A DNA stretch of 56,519 nt from an uncultured Demequina sp. Lineage in GTDB: Bacteria > Actinomycetota > Actinomycetes > Actinomycetales > Demequinaceae. How positions within the stretch are numbered: the stretch's first letter is position 1; the number at the start of each line of letters is the position of its first letter. Below the pieces are notes generated by a model that was not told where the DNA came from, ran no database searches, and saw nothing but the letters and a program-made list of their open reading frames with translations. The position numbers were made by a program, and so were the translations under genes. The DNA is taken from contig NZ_CAJXJX010000002.1 in the NCBI RefSeq assembly GCF_913055775.1, positions 1 to 56,519 of the forward strand, given 5' to 3'. Below, in pieces: positions 47,239 through 55,215 of this stretch.

Positions 47239-48408
47239 ATGGACGCCGCGCTCGCCCGCCTGCTGACCTCGTCGCAGGCACTCGCACTGCTCGACGCCAT
47301 GCCTCCCTACAGTCGTGACAGCGCCGAGAGCATCGGCCGCGAACTGCGGGCCGGCGGCGTCGCGCCCGAGCTCGTCGCGGCAGTTCTCACGCAGTCACGG
47401 CTGAGGGCCGATGCGGGCGTCAAGTTCGGCGACTTCGCGGCAGGGATGCTCTTCACGCAGGACGGTCTCGAGCAGGCGACGCGGTTGCCTATCGCCGCTC
47501 GCCACGCGCAGCGCTACCGCGCTGCAGGGATACACGAGGTCGCGGACCTCACGTGCGGCATTGGGGCCGATGCGATGGCCGCCGCCGCGCTCGGGCTCGA
47601 CGTGACGGCCTTCGAGATCGACGAGGCGACCGCCCTCGTCGCTGATCACAACCTGCGGCACTGGGATGGCGCGCGCGTGGTGCACGCCGATGCGCTCGAC
47701 GTGGTCTCGCAGATGGAGGTCGGCGGCATCTTCGCCGACCCCGCTCGCCGCAACGCGCGCGGGCGCCGGCACGACCCTCGGGACTCTTCGCCGGCCCTCG
47801 ACGCCGTTCTCGCACTCCGCGAGCGGACGCCGGCGGTGGGCGTCAAGGTAGGCCCCGCGATCCCGCACGACGCGGTTCCGGATGGAGCCGAGGCCGAGTG
47901 GGTCTCGGTCGATGGGTCGGTGGTGGAGGCGGGCCTGTGGTGCGGGCCCCTCGCGACGACCGTGGGCCACGCGGCGCTCGTCATCCGCGACAACGGCGCG
48001 CAACGGCTGACCGGCAGCACCGACCATGCTGAGCCGAGCGCCCTCACCGAGTACCTCTACGAGCCCGACGGCGCCGTGATCCGCGCGGGCCTCGTGGGTG
48101 AGCTCGCGAACCGGCTGGGGGCCGGAACCCTCGACCCGACGATCGCCTACCTGGCCGCACCTGCTCCCGTGACTACACCGTTCGCACGCGGCTACCGCGT
48201 GCTCGAGGCGATGCCCCTCAAGACCAAGGTGCTCGCAGGAGCGCTGCGCGCCCGCGGCGTGGGCACGGTCGACATCAAGAAGCGCGGCGTGGACGTCACT
48301 CCGGAGCAGCTGCGCCCGCAGCTCAAGCTTCGGGGCGACGAGCGTGCGACGGTCGTTCTCACGCGCATCGCAGGCCGCCGCACGGCCCTGATCGTCCAGC
48401 CTCTGTAG
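47239..48408 (+). CDS. THUMP-like class I SAM-dependent methyltransferase
   Basis: 389 residues. The Rossmann methyltransferase core spans about residues 90-240, with motif I as DLTCGIGADAMAAAALG and the acidic residue after strand 2 in AFEIDE. The catalytic motif region is FADPARRNARGRR (DPAR in place of the DPPY-type tetrad). The C-terminal 80 residues (about 305-389; ALRARGVGTVDIKKRGVDVTPEQLR) are the THUMP-like domain that gives the family its name, so an RNA substrate is likely, but none is proven. GAAAGGA precedes the ATG. It converges on the GH3 gene with a 14-base gap. Confidence 0.88.
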   Translation: MDAALARLLTSSQALALLDAMPPYSRDSAESIGRELRAGGVAPELVAAVLTQSRLRADAGVKFGDFAAGMLFTQDGLEQATRLPIAARHAQRYRAAGIHEVADLTCGIGADAMAAAALGLDVTAFEIDEATALVADHNLRHWDGARVVHADALDVVSQMEVGGIFADPARRNARGRRHDPRDSSPALDAVLALRERTPAVGVKVGPAIPHDAVPDGAEAEWVSVDGSVVEAGLWCGPLATTVGHAALVIRDNGAQRLTGSTDHAEPSALTEYLYEPDGAVIRAGLVGELANRLGAGTLDPTIAYLAAPAPVTTPFARGYRVLEAMPLKTKVLAGALRARGVGTVDIKKRGVDVTPEQLRPQLKLRGDERATVVLTRIAGRRTALIVQPL

Positions 48409-48422
48409 GCGTCAGGAAGCCA

Positions 48423-50069
48423 TCAGGGCGCGCACGTCTCGAACGGAACGTCGACGTTCACGGGCCAGTCTCCGCCCGGCGACGCCGCACCCACGAGCAC
48501 GTCTGCCAACCCAGCCATCGCATCGGCGCTGCGGCCGTACAGGCCCACGTACACGTCCGCGGTCGAACCGCTCAGGCCCCACGGACCCCCGAGCGCGACC
48601 ACGACGTCCGCACTCGCCCGTCCGTCGTCCGCACCCACGATCGCGATCGAGGTGCCACCTGGGCCCACCGCGACGCCGTGCTCGGCGAGACCGTTCGCCA
48701 GGGCCTGCCGGTCACCCGCGAAGCCGCCCGAGATCGAGACGGTGTCAGCCACCCAGGGAGCCGCACAGTCCGCCGCGGCGACCGTCGCCCCCGCCACCGC
48801 GAGGTCGCGCGCGTACGTGTCCCCCGCATCGGCCGTCCGTTCGATGCCGGCCGTCCACCGCGACAGCAGGATCACCCGAGCGGCGGCCTCATCGAGGCGA
48901 TCGCGAGACACGTCGCCGGCGCGGACCGCCTCGACGATCGCTGCGCGCGCGGCGGCCGGGTCGGGCGACATCAGCAGCACGTCCGCGCCCGCGACCAGCG
49001 CCTCGACGGCGGCCGATCCGGCAGCGCGACCGGACTGCACCGCGCCCATGTTGAGCGCATCCGTCACGATGACGCCGTCGAATCCCATCTCCTCGCGGAG
49101 GTGTGCGTATGCCGCCGGCTCGAGCGTCGCCGGGCCCACTCCCCACTCGGCGACCGCAATGTGGCCCATCATGATCGCCGGCGCGCCGGCCTCGATCGCG
49201 GAGGCGAACGGAACCAGGTCCCGGGCCGCGAGCTCCGCGACGGTCGCGCTCTGGACCGGCAGGGCCTGGTGGGAGTCGGTGGTCACGGACCCATGCCCGG
49301 GGAAGTGCTTGATCACCGGCGTGACGCCCGCATCGACGAAGCCTGCGACGGCGGCGTCCACCGTGGCCGCGACCGCGTCCGGATCGGAGCCCGCTGAACG
49401 CGCGCGAATGATCGGGTCGTCGAGGCCGATCGTGACATCCGCGACCGGTGCGAAGTCCATCGTGAACCCGAGCTCGCTCATGTCGACCGCCGCCTGGGCG
49501 TAGATCGACCGCACGGCGTCCTTGTCCTGAGCGGCGCCCGCAGCCATGAAGGACGGCAGACCCGGCACGAGCGGCCGCAGCCGCGACACCGCGCCCCCCT
49601 CCTGGTCCACGCTCACGATCGTGTCCCAGTCGCGGTCGGCTCCTCCCCGCTGCGCCGCCTCGGTCAGGGCGCGCACACCATCGGCATCGGTGACCGCGTC
49701 GCCCATCACGATGACGCCGCCGAGACCCAGGTCGCCGACGAGGGTCTCCACCGCATCGGCCGAGGTCGTCGACACCGCCGCGACCAGCACCTGCCCCGCG
49801 GCCTGCTCGACGCTCAGCGCCTGCGCATCGGCGAGCGCGGCGTCCCACTCGGCGAGGGTCGGGCCCCACGCGAGAGTGGGCTCGGGCGCCGGGCTGGGGG
49901 TCGCGCTCGCGCTCGGCGAAGGAGAGGTGGTCGACGGCGTCGCGGAGGGCGAGGCGGAGGGGGACGTCGGCGCTGCCGGAGCCTCCGAAGCCGGCCACCA
50001 CCACCAGACTGCGGCGGCTGCCGCCACTGCGGCCGCTCCAGCGAGGCCGCCCACGAGGGCCCGATTCAT
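48423..50069 (-). CDS. Membrane-anchored glycoside hydrolase family 3 (NagZ-like)
   Basis: 548 residues: signal anchor helix (about 7-26), a Ser/Pro/Thr-rich stalk (about 30-66), then a GH3 barrel. The diagnostic KHFPGHGSVTTDSHQALP contains the general-acid His/Asp dyad of NagZ-type beta-N-acetylglucosaminidases, and the nucleophile Asp is expected in GVIVTDALNMGAV. The C-terminal 130 residues are a small alpha/beta domain. Likely role: trimming GlcNAc from peptidoglycan fragments outside the cell. It ends near the THUMP-like gene and starts five bases after the tsaD stop, so the two are probably co-transcribed. Confidence 0.9.
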   Translation of the reverse strand: MNRALVGGLAGAAAVAAAAAVWWWWPASEAPAAPTSPSASPSATPSTTSPSPSASATPSPAPEPTLAWGPTLAEWDAALADAQALSVEQAAGQVLVAAVSTTSADAVETLVGDLGLGGVIVMGDAVTDADGVRALTEAAQRGGADRDWDTIVSVDQEGGAVSRLRPLVPGLPSFMAAGAAQDKDAVRSIYAQAAVDMSELGFTMDFAPVADVTIGLDDPIIRARSAGSDPDAVAATVDAAVAGFVDAGVTPVIKHFPGHGSVTTDSHQALPVQSATVAELAARDLVPFASAIEAGAPAIMMGHIAVAEWGVGPATLEPAAYAHLREEMGFDGVIVTDALNMGAVQSGRAAGSAAVEALVAGADVLLMSPDPAAARAAIVEAVRAGDVSRDRLDEAAARVILLSRWTAGIERTADAGDTYARDLAVAGATVAAADCAAPWVADTVSISGGFAGDRQALANGLAEHGVAVGPGGTSIAIVGADDGRASADVVVALGGPWGLSGSTADVYVGLYGRSADAMAGLADVLVGAASPGGDWPVNVDVPFETCAP

Positions 50070-50074
50070 CCCGG

Positions 50075-51115
50075 TCAGACCGCCACGGTGGTGAGCGGCA
50101 TCGATGAGTCGACTCCGTAGTCGAGCGACGACGCCGGGTCGCCGCGCCGCGCGACTGCCGATCCCAGCGCCGCGATCATGGCGCCATTGTCCGTGCAGTA
50201 GCGGATGGGCGGGATGCGCACGTCGATCCCGGCAGCCTCGCCGCGCGCCGCGGCCATCTCGCGCAGCTGCGAGTTCGCCGAGAATCCTCCGCCGATCACC
50301 AGCGTCTCGACATCATGCTCCCGGCACGCGTCGAGGGTCTTCATCACCAGCACGTCCGCAACCGCGTCGGCAAAGGAGGCCGCGACATCGGCGAGCGGGA
50401 TCTCGCGGCCCGCGTCCCGCTCGGCCTCCACCCAGCGCGCGACCGCCGTCTTCAGGCCGGAGAACGAGAAGTCGTAGGCGTGCTTCTCGCGGAACTTGGG
50501 AGCCGTGAGCGCCCGCGGGAACGGGATGGCGGTCGGGTCGCCCTCGCGCGCGAGCCGGTCGATGTGCGGGCCGCCCGGATACGGCAGGCCCAGCAGCCGG
50601 CCCACCTTGTCGAAGGCCTCGCCCGCGGCATCGTCCAGGGTGTGCCCCAGCTCGCGCACGCGCACCGCGGATCCCTCGATCAGGAGCAGCGACGTGTGGC
50701 CGCCGGAGACCACCAGCGACATCACGCGGTCGGGGAACTCGCCGTGGACGAGCTCGTCGACCACCGCGTGGCCCACCACGTGGTTCACGCCGTACAGCGG
50801 CCGGTCGATCGCGAGCGCGAGAGCCTTGGCGGCGGCGTTGCCCACCGTGAGCGACCCCACCAGGCCGGGACCCGCGGCGACGGCGACCGCATCGACGTCG
50901 CCGAGCGTCCTGCCGGCTCGCGTCAGAGCCTCCTCGAGCGTGGGCAGGAACGCCTCGAGGTGCGCGCGCGAGGCGACCTCGGGCACGATGCCCCCGAAGC
51001 GCGCGTGCTGGTCCATCGAGGACGCGGTCACGTCGACGAGCAGCTCCGTGCCCTCGACCAGGGCGACCCCGGTCTCGTCGCACGTGCTCTCGATCCCCAG
51101 CACCAATGGATTCAC
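50075..51115 (-). CDS. tsaD: tRNA N6-adenosine threonylcarbamoyltransferase TsaD
   Basis: Transfers the threonylcarbamoyl group to A37 of ANN-decoding tRNAs (t6A), with TsaB and TsaE, whose genes lie at 52641 and 53257. 346 residues, ASKHA fold: [17 protein letters not shown] at the N-terminus, the metal-binding HxxxH in [18 protein letters not shown], and C-terminal [13 protein letters not shown] with [14 protein letters not shown]. The GTG at 51115 has no ribosome site but TAGGCT six bases upstream, suggesting a leaderless transcript. It is separated from tsaB/tsaE by two plus-strand genes. Confidence 0.97.
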   Translation of the reverse strand: MNPLVLGIESTCDETGVALVEGTELLVDVTASSMDQHARFGGIVPEVASRAHLEAFLPTLEEALTRAGRTLGDVDAVAVAAGPGLVGSLTVGNAAAKALALAIDRPLYGVNHVVGHAVVDELVHGEFPDRVMSLVVSGGHTSLLLIEGSAVRVRELGHTLDDAAGEAFDKVGRLLGLPYPGGPHIDRLAREGDPTAIPFPRALTAPKFREKHAYDFSFSGLKTAVARWVEAERDAGREIPLADVAASFADAVADVLVMKTLDACREHDVETLVIGGGFSANSQLREMAAARGEAAGIDVRIPPIRYCTDNGAMIAALGSAVARRGDPASSLDYGVDSSMPLTTVAV

Positions 51116-51127
51116 GCGCCCAGCCTA
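51116..51127 (-). promoter_or_regulatory. Putative leaderless -10 box for tsaD
   Basis: On the minus strand TAGGCT (51127-51122), six bases, then GTG at 51115. No ribosome site is present. Confidence 0.5.
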
Positions 51128-51156
51128 GTCGCGCGCCCCACCGGCCTCCCCTTCCC

Positions 51157-51220
51157 GAGCGAAATGGGCCCGATTCGCTCGCCTCAGCGCCTAGGTGAGC
51201 GAATCGGGCCCATTTCGCTC
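51157..51220. repeat. Large inverted repeat between tsaD and the nitroreductase gene
   Basis: Perfect 24-base arms (51157-51180 and 51197-51220, each starting GAGCGAA and ending CGCTC) extend inwards by a wobble and three more pairs to leave an eight-base loop. Each arm is itself partly symmetrical (GAGCGAA...TTCGCTC, with GGGCCC inside). It lies between two divergent starts, so it is not an ordinary terminator. It looks like a REP-type extragenic palindrome or a large operator. Confidence 0.75.
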
Positions 51221-51240
51221 ACGACGGAGGGTGCGGGATC

Positions 51241-51852
51241 ATGGGACCCATGCCCACCTCCTTCGTGCTTGACGCTGCCGCGCGCGCCGCCCTCTTCACC
51301 GACGCGCGCTCGAACACCCACTTCGACGACCAGCCGGTGGACGTCGAGACCATCCGCGAGGTGTGGGAGCTCGTCAAATGGGGCCCCACCGGCAACAACA
51401 CCGTCCCGATGCGCCTGGCCATCGCGCAGTCGGATGAGGCACGCGCGGCCGTCATCGACAACGCCCTGCCGGGCAACCGACCCAAGCTCGAGCGCGCTCC
51501 ACTGCTGCTGGTGGCCGCCCGCGACGAGCGCTTCCACGACTCGATCCCGAGCCTGGGAGGCAGCGAGTCCGCCGCCGCGCGTCTCGACGAGGACCCGGTG
51601 CGGCGTGAGCGCATGTCGCATACCGGCACCATGCTGCAGGCGGGCTACTTCATCATCGGGCTGCGCGCCGCAGGACTGGCGGTGCGCCCCTACGGCGGCT
51701 TCGACAAGGCGGGCATGGACGCCGCACTGCTGAGCGGCACGTCGTGGCGATCGGAGGTGCTCTTCGGCGTGGGATACCCGCACCCCGAGGACCACGGCGC
51801 GGGCGAGCGCCAGGGCAGGATGAGCGCAGATCAGGCGGTGACGGTGCTGTGA
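51241..51852 (+). CDS. Nitroreductase-family protein (RutE/HadB-like malonic semialdehyde reductase)
   Basis: 203-residue FMN-dependent oxidoreductase of the nitroreductase superfamily. RutE-like landmarks: DARSNTHFDDQPVD near the start, KWGPTGNNTVPMRL (FMN contacts), NRPKLERAPLLLVAARD, and GGFDKAGMDAALLSGTSWRSEVLFGVGYPHPED at the end (this spans the flavin/phosphate-binding region). RutE reduces a malonic semialdehyde-type product in uracil breakdown, but no other rut gene is here, so the substrate may differ. The start is ATG 51241 or ATG 51250; the second removes three residues. The stop overlaps the next start (GTGA). Confidence 0.87.
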   Translation: MGPMPTSFVLDAAARAALFTDARSNTHFDDQPVDVETIREVWELVKWGPTGNNTVPMRLAIAQSDEARAAVIDNALPGNRPKLERAPLLLVAARDERFHDSIPSLGGSESAAARLDEDPVRRERMSHTGTMLQAGYFIIGLRAAGLAVRPYGGFDKAGMDAALLSGTSWRSEVLFGVGYPHPEDHGAGERQGRMSADQAVTVL

Positions 51853-52208
51853 CGCCGTCCAACCCCCAGGCGCTCCCGATGCCCGAGTCGCGCCTGGGAC
51901 GCTCGTTCGTGGCGATCGCGGTGGTCGAGGCGGTGACCTGGACGGGGCTGCTGGCCGGCATGCTCCTCGAGCACGTGCTGCACGTCACCGACCTGGGCGT
52001 GAGCGTCTTCGGTCCGCTCCACGGAATCGCGTTCCTGATCTACGGGGCGCTGGCGCTGGCGTGCGCCGTGCGCTTCCGCTGGGGCCTGGGCCTGACGCTG
52101 GTGGCGCTGATCGCTGCGGTGCCGCCGCTGACCACCATCCCCATGGAGCGCTGGCTGCGCCGCCGCGAGCGGCTCGGCGCGAGCCTCAGGGCATCCGTCG
52201 ACGCATGA
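51849..52208 (+). CDS. DUF3817 integral membrane protein (second copy)
   Basis: 119 residues, three membrane helices, same family as the protein at 13710: an early helix with a conserved Glu (AIAVVEAVTWTGLLAGM), the central GPLHGIAFLIYGALALA motif and a third helix before a basic tail. The GTG at 51849 overlaps the nitroreductase stop by four bases, which fixes the start. Its 3' end overlaps the convergent rimI gene by 23 bases. Function unknown. Confidence 0.82.
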   Translation: MTPSNPQALPMPESRLGRSFVAIAVVEAVTWTGLLAGMLLEHVLHVTDLGVSVFGPLHGIAFLIYGALALACAVRFRWGLGLTLVALIAAVPPLTTIPMERWLRRRERLGASLRASVDA

Positions 52209-52644
52209 CGAGGGCATCGATCCCCTCCGGCTGGTAGTACTTCCGTCGCACCCGCACGTCCTCGAAGCCGTACGCACGGTAGAGGGCGATCGCGGGATCA
52301 TTGGTGACCGCCACCTCGAGCCAGACGTCGGCCGCCTCCAGGCGCGCGGCCTCGGCCAGGAGGTCGTCCATGAGGGCCCGCGCCAGCCCGCGGCTGCGGG
52401 CCTCGGGCGCGACGGCCAGGTTCATGAGGTGGAAGGCATCGCCCTCGAATCCGTACAGGGCGTACGCCACGAGCACGCCGCCGTCGTCGATTCCGCGCCA
52501 GCGCGACAGGCCCCAGAGCAGCTCATCGCGGATCAGCGACCGCGACCACGCGGAACGGCCGAAGATCTCGGCCTCGAGCGCCGCGAGCCGAGGGAGGTCG
52601 CCCTCCTCGAGGTCCCGCACGGCGGGGGCCGATGCGGGGGTCAC
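52186..52644 (-). CDS. rimI: Ribosomal protein alanine N-acetyltransferase RimI
   Basis: GNAT acetyltransferase, 152 residues. Acetyl-CoA motif A: LAVAPEARSRGLARALMDDLL; the C-terminal substrate part has LYRAYGFEDVRVRRKYYQPEGIDALVM, the usual RimI ending. The GTG start at 52644 overlaps the tsaB stop by four bases, and tsaE-tsaB-rimI is a conserved order. In actinobacteria RimI can act on several protein N-termini, so the exact target is not fixed by the name. Confidence 0.9.
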   Translation of the reverse strand: MTPASAPAVRDLEEGDLPRLAALEAEIFGRSAWSRSLIRDELLWGLSRWRGIDDGGVLVAYALYGFEGDAFHLMNLAVAPEARSRGLARALMDDLLAEAARLEAADVWLEVAVTNDPAIALYRAYGFEDVRVRRKYYQPEGIDALVMRRRMP

Positions 52645-53246
52645 GCCCCGGGGACGCCGTGCACGTCCGGACGGCGCAGGTAGAGCGGCTCCAAGGGGAA
52701 GTCCAACGCACCCGTCGCGACCTGGGCCGCGACGACGCGCGCGAGCCACGCGGGGTCCGGATCGGCGGCCACCGCTCCCGCGAAGACCTCCGGGTACAGC
52801 GCGGCCCCGCGCCCCACGACCGCACCCTCGACAGGAACGTCGGTGGGCGCGCTCACGTGCGGACCCTCGATGCGGACCCCGTCCGCGTACCGCGCCCAGT
52901 AGACCTCCTTGCGCCGCGCATCGGCGACCACTGTGACGTCGCGGTGCTCGGCGCCGAGCGCGTCGAGAGAGCACGCGCCCCTGACCGGAACGCCCCACGC
53001 GAATCCGAGCGTCCGTGCCGTCACGAGCCCCACGCGCAGCCCGGTGAACGGCGCGGGTCCCGTGCCGACCACGATCGAGTCGAGGTCCGCACCGTCGACA
53101 TCCGCCTCTGCCAGCACGTCGTGGACGTGCCCCGAGAGCAGCTCGGCGTGGCCCCGCGGAGCGAAGGTCGAGCGCGACGCCACGACGGCCTCGCCGTCGA
53201 CGAGCGAGACGGCGACAGCCGCGGAGGTGTCGAGCGCGAGGATCAC
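52641..53246 (-). CDS. tsaB: t6A biosynthesis protein TsaB
   Basis: Non-catalytic ASKHA-fold partner of TsaD in tRNA t6A synthesis. 201 residues: ILALDTSAAVAVSLVDGEAV at the N-terminus, the family's VVGTGPAPFTGLRVGLVTARTLGFA stretch and YLRRPDV near the end. It overlaps rimI by four bases. TAGGCT lies seven bases before the GTG start, at the edge of the tsaE stop, so it may also have an internal promoter giving a leaderless transcript. Confidence 0.93.
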   Translation of the reverse strand: MILALDTSAAVAVSLVDGEAVVASRSTFAPRGHAELLSGHVHDVLAEADVDGADLDSIVVGTGPAPFTGLRVGLVTARTLGFAWGVPVRGACSLDALGAEHRDVTVVADARRKEVYWARYADGVRIEGPHVSAPTDVPVEGAVVGRGAALYPEVFAGAVAADPDPAWLARVVAAQVATGALDFPLEPLYLRRPDVHGVPGA

Positions 53247-53259
53247 GGTGACCAGCCTA
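53247..53259 (-). promoter_or_regulatory. Putative internal leaderless -10 box for tsaB
   Basis: On the minus strand TAGGCT (53259-53254), seven bases, then GTG at 53246. The box overlaps the last bases of tsaE. Confidence 0.4.
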
Positions 53260-53751
53260 GGCCGCGGGCAGCTCGATGCCGTCCCACCGCGCTCCGTGCG
53301 CGGTCACCGCCACTACCCGCACGCCACCGGACGGGTCGTTCATGTCGACCTCGCCCCCGCGATCGCGCGTGATCGTGAGGTGGAGCCGGTCGTCAGAGAG
53401 CGCCGCGGCGTCCTCGCCCCATTCGACCACCGTGACCGCTTCCTCGAGCGCCGTGTCGAGGTCGAGATCGTCGAGCTCCGCGAGCGAGGACAGGCGATAC
53501 GCGTCGACGTGCACGAGGTCGGGCCCGTCCCCCAGCGACGGATGCGTGCGGGCGATGATGAAGGTCGGGCTCGCGACGTCACCGCGCACGCCCAGTGCCG
53601 CGCCGAGCCCCTGGGTGAACGTCGTCTTGCCCGCGCCCAGGTCTCCCGTGAGGATGACGAGGTCGCCGGCGCGCAGCAGCGGAGCGACGCGGTCGTGCGC
53701 GAGCCCGCGCATGGCCTCGGCGTCCGCGATCTCCAGCGTCACGTCGATCAT
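53257..53751 (-). CDS. tsaE: t6A biosynthesis ATPase TsaE
   Basis: P-loop ATPase that drives the TsaB-TsaD t6A complex. 164 residues: Walker A GDLGAGKTT (about 36-44), SPTFIIARTHP, the Walker B-like VHVDAYRL and the conserved VVEWGED. ATG at 53751 overlaps the alr stop by four bases. The C-terminal 30 residues (DPSGGVRVVAVTAHG) extend beyond the minimal family. Confidence 0.93.
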   Translation of the reverse strand: MIDVTLEIADAEAMRGLAHDRVAPLLRAGDLVILTGDLGAGKTTFTQGLGAALGVRGDVASPTFIIARTHPSLGDGPDLVHVDAYRLSSLAELDDLDLDTALEEAVTVVEWGEDAAALSDDRLHLTITRDRGGEVDMNDPSGGVRVVAVTAHGARWDGIELPAA

Positions 53752-54857
53752 GCTGCCCCCTTCGGCCGCAGGCCGCCGAACCTGCACACGACCTCGTAGT
53801 CGATCGTGTCGAGCACGTCCGCCCACTCGGTCGCGGTGGGACCGCCAGGGCCGATCAGGGTGGCGACGTCGCCGGCGACCACGTCGGTGACCGGCCCGAG
53901 GTCGACGACGAACTGGTCCATGCAGACGCGCCCGGCGATCCGGTGGCGACGGCCGCGGATCTCGACCTCGGCGCGGTTGCCAGCAGCCCTGAACACGCCG
54001 TCCGCGTAGCCGGCGCTGATCAGCCCCAGAGTCGTCGGCATCGCGGTCACGTAGTCGTGTCCGTAGCTGACGCCCTCGCCAGCGGCCACGTCCTTGACCA
54101 GGATGACCTCGGACCTGACCGCCATGGCGGCGCGCAGGCCGAAGCGCTTCCCTGCCGGATCGGGCACCGGCGGGAGCCCGTAGATCGCGATGCCGGGGCG
54201 CACCAGGTCGAAGTGGAGATCCGGCCGCGTCAGCGTGCACGCCGAGTTGGCGAGGTGGCGGACCTCGAGATCGAGGCCTCGCGCGGACGCGAGGGCCAGG
54301 GCCTCCCGGAAGACGTCCGCCTGGGCATCGATGGTCGGGTGCCCGGGAGCATCTGCCCACGCGAGGTGCGACCACATGCCCACGACGCGCACCGCACCCG
54401 CGCCCTGCGCCTCGACGGCGCGGTCCAGCAGCGCTCCGAGCTCCGAGCGAGCCACGCCCTCGCGGCTGAGACCGGTGTCCACGCAGATGTGCACCCTGGC
54501 GGCGGTGCCGGCAGCTCGAGCTTCCGCCACGATCACGTCGAGGACCTCGATCGAGGAGCACGACACGTCGACGTCAGCGGCGATCAGGTCCCGTGCGGGA
54601 AGCGACGGCCCGTAGAGCCACGTCAGGATGCGCCCGGTGTCCCCCGCCTCGCGCAGGCGCAGCGCCTCGTACGGCTGAGCGACACCCAGCCACGCGGCGC
54701 CGCCGGCGCGCGCTGCCGCGGCCGCAGGCACGAGGCCGTGGCCGTACGCGCCGGCCTTCACGACGGCGAGAAGCGCGGCGCCGCCCGCGTGCCGCCGCAG
54801 CACCTCGACGTTGTGGGTGATCGCGCCGTAGTCGACGGTCACCTCCAGCGCACTCAT
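53748..54857 (-). CDS. alr: Alanine racemase
   Basis: PLP enzyme that makes D-alanine for peptidoglycan. 369 residues, usual length. The PLP-lysine motif is [10 protein letters not shown] (Lys at about 35), the second catalytic residue (Tyr of the other subunit) is in GVSYGHDY, and [10 protein letters not shown] is typical of the C-terminal domain. The start at ATG 54857 overlaps the acpS stop by four bases. Part of the tightly packed glmS-acpS-alr-tsaE-tsaB-rimI cluster. Confidence 0.95.
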   Translation of the reverse strand: MSALEVTVDYGAITHNVEVLRRHAGGAALLAVVKAGAYGHGLVPAAAAARAGGAAWLGVAQPYEALRLREAGDTGRILTWLYGPSLPARDLIAADVDVSCSSIEVLDVIVAEARAAGTAARVHICVDTGLSREGVARSELGALLDRAVEAQGAGAVRVVGMWSHLAWADAPGHPTIDAQADVFREALALASARGLDLEVRHLANSACTLTRPDLHFDLVRPGIAIYGLPPVPDPAGKRFGLRAAMAVRSEVILVKDVAAGEGVSYGHDYVTAMPTTLGLISAGYADGVFRAAGNRAEVEIRGRRHRIAGRVCMDQFVVDLGPVTDVVAGDVATLIGPGGPTATEWADVLDTIDYEVVCRFGGLRPKGAA

Positions 54858-55213
54858 GCGTCGGACTCCGCCACGACGACGGCCGAGGCGATGCCGGCGT
54901 CGTGCGACAGCGACAGATGGAAGCGGTCGATGCCCAGCTCGGCGGCCCGTGCCGCGACGGTGCCCCGCACGGTGAGCTGCGGCCGTCCGCCGTCCTCGCG
55001 GAGGATCTCGCAGTCGTGCCACCGCATGCCCCCTGGCGCTCCCAGCGCCTTGGCGATCGCCTCCTTCGCGGCCCATCGGGCCGCGAGGCTGTGCGGCGCC
55101 AGCTCGCGCTCGCGCGGCGTGAACACGCGCTCAAGGAAGGTGCTGGAATGGCTCACCGCCTCGTCGAAGCGTTCCAGCGCGACCACGTCGATTCCTACGC
55201 TCACAACCGGCAT
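54854..55213 (-). CDS. acpS: Holo-[acyl-carrier-protein] synthase
   Basis: Transfers 4'-phosphopantetheine from CoA to acyl carrier protein. 119 residues: [10 protein letters not shown] with the Mg-binding Asp, [10 protein letters not shown] and [14 protein letters not shown] with the catalytic Glu. [16 protein letters not shown] ends the fold. ATG at 55213 follows the glmS stop by two bases; an internal GTG at residue 4 is a possible alternative. Confidence 0.94.
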   Translation of the reverse strand: MPVVSVGIDVVALERFDEAVSHSSTFLERVFTPRERELAPHSLAARWAAKEAIAKALGAPGGMRWHDCEILREDGGRPQLTVRGTVAARAAELGIDRFHLSLSHDAGIASAVVVAESDA

Positions 55214-55215
55214 GG

